Source: Liolophura sinensis
Taxonomy: Eukaryota; Mollusca; Polyplacophora; Chitonida; Chitonidae
Direction of reading: 5' to 3'
NCBI RefSeq assembly: GCF_032854445.1
Contig: NC_088298.1
Coordinates: 14,805,504 to 14,869,503, forward strand
Length of the DNA: 64,000 nt
A program made the position numbers and the translations under genes. Numbering within the stretch: position 1 is the stretch's first letter; every line of letters begins with the position of its first letter. A model generated the notes under the pieces. The model did not search any database. It was not told where the DNA came from and was given only the letters and a program-made list of their open reading frames with translations. Positions 57,786 to 64,000 of this stretch are shown here, one piece after another.

Positions 57786-58013
57786 TTACCCCATGATAAG
57801 ACTAGACAGTATGGAGACTGAGCAGCGACGAGAGTGTTATAGTTGCAAAGTGGTCACACGTTGCCGGTGAAATCGAGTCTGTCGTCAGTTTACCTCAGTC
57901 AGAGTTTTAATCTAACTGTCAATGTAATTGTCTTGTCAATTCCTTGTACTCCCGGTGTTAATTGTAGATTAATTTCTACAAATTAGTACATGCACAAGAT
58001 GACATGGGCGCAA

Positions 58014-58160
58014 GTAGGAAGGTCCTTCAGCAACCTGCGGATGGTCGTGGGTTTCCCCCCGGGCTCTGCCCGGTTTTCTCCCACCATAATGCTGGCCACT
58101 GTCGTATAAATGAAATATTCTTGAGCGGCGTAAAACACCAATCAGATAAATGTATTGATA
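58014..58160 (+). mobile_element. SINE family A, 5' deleted, inside the left arm
   Basis: TAGGAAGGTCCTTCAGCAACCTG to CACCAATCAGATAAATG. Shares CACTGTCGTATAAATGAAATATTCTTGAGCGGCG with its inverted partner at 60020-60222. Both carry the unusual GAGCGGCG shortening, so the SINE was present before duplication. Confidence 0.87.
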
Positions 58161-58204
58161 AAATTTCCCACTTGTTACGTACAGATATGCAGATATTAAT
58201 GGTC

Positions 58205-58480
58205 CAGGGGGCCTCCGTGGCTCAGTTGGTTAGCTCGCTGGCGCAGCGCAATGGCCCAGGAGTCTCTCACCAATGCGGTCGCTGTGAGTTCAAGTCCAGC
58301 TCATGCTGGCTTCCTCTCCTGCCGTACGTGGGAAGGTCTGCAAGCAACCTGCGGATGGTCGTGGGTTTCCCCCGGGCTCTGCCCGGTTTCCTCCCACCAT
58401 AATGCTGGCTACTGTCGTATAAATGAAATATTTTTGAGCGGCGTAAAACACCAATCAAATAAAATAAATAAATAAAATTG
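58205..58480 (+). mobile_element. SINE family A, full length, only in the left arm
   Basis: CAGGGGGCCTCCGTGGCTCAGTTGG head, A and B boxes, full body, AAATAAAATAAATAAATAAA tail. It interrupts the sequence that is continuous in the right arm. It also has the ATAAATGAAATATTTTTGAGCGGCG variant, so it is closely related to the first SINE of the arm. Confidence 0.92.
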
Positions 58481-58581
58481 TGTCTAATTCTGCTCAACCC
58501 GGGGCTAGGAGGCGTATGTTCATCATGTTGAATTAGATCCCACGTTGGATGTATCAAAAGTTGCGATCAAAGCATAACTGA

Positions 58582-58605
58582 TTTTTTTTTTTTTTTTTTT
58601 TTTTT
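58582..58605 (+). repeat. Poly(T), 24 bases
   Basis: A homopolymer that replaces the usual TTTATTTA tail of the adjoining minus-strand SINE. Confidence 0.95.
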
Positions 58606-58733
58606 GATTGGTGTTTTACGCCGTACTCAAGAATATTTCACTTATACGACGGCGGCCAGCATTATGGTGGGTGGAAACCGGGCACGGCCCGGGGGAAACC
58701 CACGAGCATCCGCAGGTAGCTGACAGACCTTGA
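58606..58733 (-). mobile_element. SINE family A, 3' half, near consensus
   Basis: GATTGGTGTTTTACGCCGTACTC to GCAGGTAGCTGACAGACCTT, with poly(T) tail. It lies between the two arms. Confidence 0.9.
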
Positions 58734-58944
58734 AAGCACAACTGAGACACATACATTATTATCCACGACTCTTACACTAGCATGGTACATGGGTTGCATG
58801 AATGCTGATTTCACTCATCTAGAACGTATCATACGCCTTTCCAGCATCATTGAAAACTATTCACTGCTTCTCTTTGCATGATTCCGTCCAGTTTTCGTGC
58901 TTTATGTACTTTTTTAGTTCTTTGGGAGTTTGTGTTGAACTTAG

Positions 58945-58970
58945 TTTTTTTTTTTTTTTTTTTTTTTTTT
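58945..58970 (+). repeat. Poly(T), 26 bases
   Basis: An uninterrupted T run between the arms of the inverted duplication. Confidence 0.95.
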
Positions 58971-59763
58971 GGAATTGGTCTGGAATGTCTATCTTGACTG
59001 ATGTCTGGTATACGAATATTTGTTTCGACGCATAAATTCAAATAACTACGCAAACAGATCCACAAGCTTCGTTGACCGCGTTTTCTGCCCCAGAACGAGA
59101 GTGAGTTAAGGAATCTACAAACTCCCTGTCAAAGGCTGGGACTGAACCCACAGTTTACAATTATGTTAATATAAAGAATGTGTAAATATTTGAGACAAGA
59201 AAATCTAATTCAAATGCCAACCATGGTGCTTCAAACACCTTACCGACTATTATAAAACAAGCGGGCCCAAATCGTTTTTGTTTTTGTTCCATCTCTTTAG
59301 TGTATTGACTCACCATTTTAGTATATCCGGTCACCTTTATATTTGCGAAAACAGGCTCATCTACTCTGAGCTCTGGTTTTACTCTCTATGATGTACGTCT
59401 TTACTTACACAGTATTCCTGCATGAACCAGGATTCTGCTGGTGGACTAAGCATCCCCGAGGCCTGGTCCCTTTGCATTGTTTTAGTGTTAGTGTATGTTA
59501 ACTATGATAACACAACATTTGGGAGGATTCTGTACCGGTAACGTTAAAAAATTGGAATTAACATCACTGCGGTTTCTATCCACCTAACTCTGCCTAGGCC
59601 ATTGTGCTAGAGGGTGTGTAGTTCGTCACTATGTATGCATTTACATGACCAGTTATAATTAGGCCGTGATTGAGGAAAATTGACAAGGCGCCGTGTTTAA
59701 CTGGTTACCAGTTCGACAATTGCTTACTATTATACTCTCGTCACTGCTCTGGTTTTACTCCCT

Positions 59764-59840
59764 ATGTTTCCATCCACCATAATGCGGGCCGCCGTCGTAT
59801 AAGTGAAATATTCTTGAGTACGGCGTAAAACACCCATCCA
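59764..59840 (+). mobile_element. SINE family A, 3' fragment
   Basis: TTTCCATCCACCATAATGCGGGCCGCCGTCGTATAAGTG to CACCCATCC, then an A-rich stretch that borders the right arm. Confidence 0.85.
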
Positions 59841-59861
59841 AAAAAAGAAAAGAAAAAAATC

Positions 59862-60342
59862 AGTTGCGCTTTGATCGCAACTTTTGATACATCAACGTGG
59901 GGATCTAATTCAACACGATGAACATACACCTCCTAGCCCCGGGTTGAGCAGAATTATGAAATTCAACCATTAATATCTGCATATCTGTACGTAACAAGTG
60001 GGAAATTTTATCAATAACTACATTTATTTGATTGGTGTTTTACGCCGCTCAAGAATATTTCATTTATACGACAGTGGCCAGCATTATGGTGGGAGAAAAC
60101 CGGGCAGAGCTCGGGGAAACCCACGACCATCCGCAGGTTGCTGAAGGACCTTCCTACGTGCGGCCGGAGAGCATGAGCCGCACTCACAGCGATCGCATTG
60201 GTAAGAGGCTCCCATGTCATCTTGTGCATGTATTAATTTGTAGAAATTAATCTACAATTAACACTGGGAGTACATGGAATTGACAAGACAATTACATTGA
60301 CAGTTAGATTAAAAATTAAAACTCTGACTGAGGTAAACTGAC

Positions 60343-60344
<2 letters not shown>
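59862..60344 (-). repeat. Right arm of the long inverted duplication
   Basis: Reverse complement of 57880-58590 without the second SINE. ATTATGAAATTCAACCATTAA is the undisturbed site into which, in the other arm, the extra SINE inserted. The arm ends where a (TA)n run starts. Confidence 0.9.
60020..60222 (-). mobile_element. SINE family A inside the right arm
   Basis: TTTATTTGATTGGTGTTTTACGCCGCTC to GATCGCATTGGTAAGAGGCTCCCATG; lacks only the extreme head. It keeps the ~50 bases missing from the left-arm copy. Confidence 0.88.
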
Positions 60345-60345
<1 letters not shown>

Positions 60346-60439
<94 letters not shown>

Positions 60440-60440
60440 A
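60346..60440. repeat. (TA)n microsatellite, ~45 units
   Basis: An AT dinucleotide run at the outer edge of the right arm. The left arm has none, so it is either a breakpoint or later growth. Confidence 0.95.
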
Positions 60441-61182
60441 ACTATGAGTTAAAATTCTTTTCCTTTTTTTATTTCGGGGGCCAGAATTATGATGAGAGGA
60501 AAGCGGGAAGAATCTTTGCTTCGAAATAGACATTCGTATACTAGCCGTCAACCATCAAAGGAAGTTCCGAGTCAATAATAGCAAGACCATAGAGGAGACC
60601 CAGACCACGACCACTGGAAGATCTCCCCACGTCCTAACGGAGAAGATGCCAGGATCAGCTGGATTTGAACTCAGAGTGATCTAATGCCAAAGACACGATG
60701 ACGTCAATGTTATAAGTCTGTCTGGCGATACTGAATTTTCATTAATGTGTTCCGTTAAAAACCCTTGAGTTTCAGCTGTTATAATAGTATTTCAGAATAA
60801 ACAGAAATTGCTCTTGACTGTGTCATAAATGGGGCATGTGTTGATCTATTCTCAGTGTATTTAGTGTAATGTTGGATGTAAAGCGTAGACTTGGGAATCT
60901 CCCGGTGAAGACAAACGTAGAAACACAAAAAGTAGCACAGACCACAGTCTTTTATGGCTTTATGGGTGCGAGTAATTCATACTGAGCCACCAAATTGAGT
61001 CAGTCAATTAAGTTAATCGATGAGTCATTGACTTAGTTTGTGCAGCGGGTAATGAGGACAAGGGCCCCAATCGCAAAGTCACGAGACTTGTGTTCAGTCC
61101 TCTGAACGGTACTTTAGGATTTCTCCTTCTTACATTGTTCTCGTAGACAATGGAATAAGTAAAAAGTTCCTGATGACGTTTA

Positions 61183-61270
61183 GTTACTTATTACGTTGAT
61201 GTTTTACGCCGTTGTCGACAATATTTCACTTATACGACGGCGGCCAGCATTACGGAGGGAAGAAACCTCC
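61183..61270 (-). mobile_element. SINE family A, 3' fragment
   Basis: GTTGATGTTTTACGCCGTTGTCGACAATATTTCACTTATACGACGGCGGCCAGCATTACGG. Confidence 0.75.
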
Positions 61271-61900
61271 TAATTATGGCATTGATGTTATTGCATGGTA
61301 AATGTGATGACAACATGGCAATGTGATTGGTTTGATTGGTTTGATAACTGGTAAATGGTGACACATATTATATCGGTGAAACATGACCGCTTGTCAATTT
61401 ACCTGAGTTATGGTATTATTCCAGCTAGTCCTGTACATGCTTAAAAAGTAGCAAATTAGACGTCCCCTTGACCCATGGATTCAGAAGAATTAGGTAAAAA
61501 AGCAATGCAGGCATGATAGTCGAAAATTATTAGACGTCTCTAAGGATAAGGGTTTTATTCGAAATGTTCCTCATTATATGGTTGATATATAACAACCTAC
61601 ACGTCCCTAACAAAATGGCCTGAGCAGAATTAGTTAAAAAAAAAAGGGATGTTGGTTGCAATTTATTATTATAAAAATGCTGTGTTGTCATCACATTTAA
61701 TATACAATGGCATTAAAACAATGCAAATGGACCAGGCCTCATGCAGGGCGCTTAGTCCAGCAGCAGAATTCCGGCTCATGCAGTTTTTATAATGACGCTG
61801 TTCTTCCAATCTTAACACAATAGTACCGAAAATCTGTCCTATAACGGCAGAATTTTGATATGATATCAACTGAATATTATTATAGTATATTTCTTTTAAA

Positions 61901-62712
61901 CAGTCGTTTGTATTCAGCTGTAAAACCAGTCATAATCGCTACTAAAATTGCCTTTAATTACTGACAAGTAACAACACAAGCTCTACATATGGATATGTTC
62001 AAAAGTTCCTATTCTTGCAAAGAAAATCAAATTAGAACACTTTTTTTCTGATTCACAATGTTAAAGTCCATAAGCTTAGTTCGACACCAAGAACTCAATG
62101 CCTCGGTGACGTCATAATTATTCAAAAACTAGTGGCATCCTGGGGAATGGGCGTTGAGGGTAATTTGTTTTACAATAGGTGCACCAACATGCGGTTAGAA
62201 CAAACTCCACACAGTAACACATCCTACACTACACTCTCAGCGAAAAGACTACATTGTTTTCTGCAACAAAATTTCCAAACATCCAGCTTTAAAACCATAC
62301 TGCCGTGAGATAATATACTACAACAGATAAAATTATATTCATTTGTTAAGGTTATATTATACTAAAACGTGTAAACAATTTCTAATATGGCAGAGGCAGA
62401 AACAGGGTTTACAGTAAGATCGATAACAGTTCAGGAAACTGGTGTCGCCCTCCGTCAAAACATGCTGAACTCCGCCCAATATCCAGCATGCCACTGTTAT
62501 GACGTCGCTCGAGGCAATGAGTTCTTGCCGTCGAAAGGCTTATGGACTTTAACATTATGAGTTAGAAAAAGTGTTCTAACTTCATTTTCCATGCAACAAT
62601 GTGAAGTTCAAATATGTCAGTGTGTAGATTTATGTTGTTAGGTGTCAGTGACTAAAGGCAATTTTGGTAGCGAGTATGACTGATTTTACAGGTAGCTGAA
62701 ACTAGGCGACTC
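61901..62712. mobile_element. Foldback-type element with ~215-230 bp inverted arms
   Basis: The left arm (61901-62129) is the reverse complement of the right arm (62498-62712). Both contain AGGCA(A/T)TGAGTTCTTG, CTTATGGACTTTAACATT and AAAGGCAATTTT. The outer ends are CAGTCG and CGACT(C). The spacer of ~370 bases has no coding frame. A relative without the left arm lies at 21194-21730. No clear target-site duplication was found. Confidence 0.8.
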
Positions 62713-62764
62713 TCTAAAAGAAATAGACAGTAGCAACCTGTACCATATCAACAGAATATAACCT

Positions 62765-62965
62765 ACCTGTCCACCTACTCAGTGTTAACGGAATACTATC
62801 GGCGATATGCCCCGTGTTAACAGAATACATGTATTTCCATCCACGTATCTAATGTCAACGGAGTATCATTGACAACATGTCTTCTATGTCAGAATATTTT
62901 CGTTTACCTAGCCCTTGTCAACGGAGTATAATGGGCAATATGTCCTAATATGTCAAATGACTATT
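62765..62965 (+). repeat. Diverged tandem repeat, ~67-bp unit, three copies
   Basis: GTTAACGGAATACTATCGGC, GTCAACGGAGTATCATTGAC and GTCAACGGAGTATAATGGGC mark three units, each followed by (A)ATATGTC or similar. Confidence 0.65.
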
Positions 62966-62969
62966 TTCG

Positions 62970-64000
62970 TCAACTTATTTGTCTTATTTGTGCCAATGTC
63001 GGTACCATTTCTGTTCTATGCTATATTCAGGTGCTCACACAGATTATTCTTGCGACGCATTACGAATTACCCCCATTGAACGCATGAAGAACTCATGTCC
63101 AATATTTTATTACTCTTCATTGATGTTTTACGGCGCGGTCAAGGTGGTGTTCACTTAACACACAACAGCGGACAAGCTATTAACACTATCAGATAATTCT
63201 ATCGTCATCAGTGGAGCAAAACTTTCAGTCTGTGTAATTTGTTGAACTTTTCACCCATAGCATTGCGTCAAGTATCCTGGATGTCACGTTAATTGCAGAA
63301 TATCGACTCAGTGACTCCTCGATAAGTGAGATTAAAATGAATCTGCCACGAAACTCCGTTTGTTTCGGCTTTTCATTGCCAAATAACTACGAGTAACGAG
63401 ACAACCAGTCCCCAGAATATCACAGAGGCTAATCAAACTGCTAGGAACTCCAACTGCATGTATGTTTATCCAACAGCGGGGTTAATAGTAGGCCAAGCTA
63501 TGATACTAATCGCTCTCAAAAGTATCCAATCATCTCGGTAAATTATACCCCGATTTTATTTAACAGTGTAATCGTTATATAACATGCATCTATTATCATA
63601 CTGGTCCACCGTTATAATTATGGGTATTTTTACAGTAATTTACGAGCATCCCGCAGTATTCATTATAACAGCGTCATGTATTAAATACAGCCATCGTTTT
63701 TTCTTGTGCGGCATAGCAACAACAACAACAACAGCAACGTCTCCACGTGTGCCCGTAACACGCAGCAACAACCTGTACACGTAAACGACAAAATAAACAA
63801 TTAACGTCAATACATGCAACGTCGAATACGGTCATTGCATCCTACATAAATATACATGTATCTTCGTATTATGACGCTCAAACATTTAAACGCTAACAAG
63901 AGTTAACTCTACCCTTAAATAAAGAGATATAGCATGTTAATTTAGCCGAAAATAAAACAACAAAATATGCTTTGCCTGTACAGTATAACACAAACACACA
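62970..64000. other. No gene seen at the right edge
   Basis: AT-rich; the 66-codon frame at 63584-63784 has a hydrophobic start but ends in a CAA-repeat tract and looks non-coding. Confidence 0.4.
63115..63160 (-). mobile_element. SINE tail-like fragment
   Basis: ATTGATGTTTTACGGCGCGGTCAAGGTGGTGTTCACTT, weak similarity to the 3' body of family A. Confidence 0.4.

Larger units (their letters stand above)
57880..58590 (+). repeat. Left arm of a long inverted duplication
   Basis: CGTCAGTTTACCTCAGTCAG through TTGTAGATTAATTTCTACAA, a family A SINE piece (58014-58160), CCCACTTGTTACGTACAGAT, GGGGCTAGGAGG and TTGATACATCC-type end. The reverse complement is at 59862-60344 in the same order. The arm is longer than its partner because a second SINE (58205-58475) sits in it. 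It lacks ~50 bases of the first SINE that the right arm keeps. Confidence 0.9.

Overview
This is a 64 kb piece of an animal nuclear genome, most likely a lophotrochozoan and probably a mollusc such as a bivalve. The evidence is spliced genes with GT-AG introns, AT-rich intergenic DNA, no operons, and a very high load of tRNA-derived SINEs ending in AAATAAATA. The species cannot be named from the sequence alone. About 4.6 kb is coding.

Three genes can be read with confidence, all on the minus strand. (1) 22082-24600: a single-exon Toll-like receptor (signal peptide, LRRs, one C-terminal cysteine cluster, TM, TIR) broken by one single-base frameshift. (2) 28105-34311: a seven-exon PDE12-type 2',5'-phosphodiesterase of the endonuclease/exonuclease/phosphatase superfamily. 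Every splice junction can be placed and the exons sum to 655 codons including stop. (3) 40972-48048: a six-exon beta-1,4-galactosyltransferase (type II membrane protein, DxD and WGWGxEDDD motifs), 366 residues. On the plus strand, a diverged TLR pseudogene fragment lies at about 7935-8680. Two well-spliced exons of an unrecognised gene lie at 39875-40367, and a possible Myb/SANT-like exon at 26623-26813.

Layout: 1-21 kb is repeats, including a PIF/Harbinger-like relic at 2 kb, a 37-bp minisatellite at 5.5 kb, the TLR pseudogene at 8 kb and a 56-bp minisatellite at 19.3-20.2 kb. 21-25 kb holds the TLR. 26-35 kb holds PDE12, whose introns carry three separate minisatellites; one is built from units of the exon 5 end together with its splice donor. 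40-48 kb holds the galactosyltransferase. 49-64 kb is a transposon graveyard with two internally deleted Penelope-like reverse-transcriptase relics, a nested SINE-in-SINE-in-tandem-repeat with readable target-site duplications, a long inverted duplication at 57.9/60.3 kb, and a foldback element at 61.9-62.7 kb whose relative lies at 21.2 kb.

The TLR and PDE12 both touch innate immunity in known systems (pathogen sensing; turnover of 2-5A and trimming of mitochondrial poly(A)), but nothing here shows that they are functionally linked. The strongest unusual signals are the splice-donor minisatellite in PDE12 and the young inverted duplication with unequal SINE occupancy. I found no CRISPR array, genuine tRNA/rRNA gene or phage-like system.
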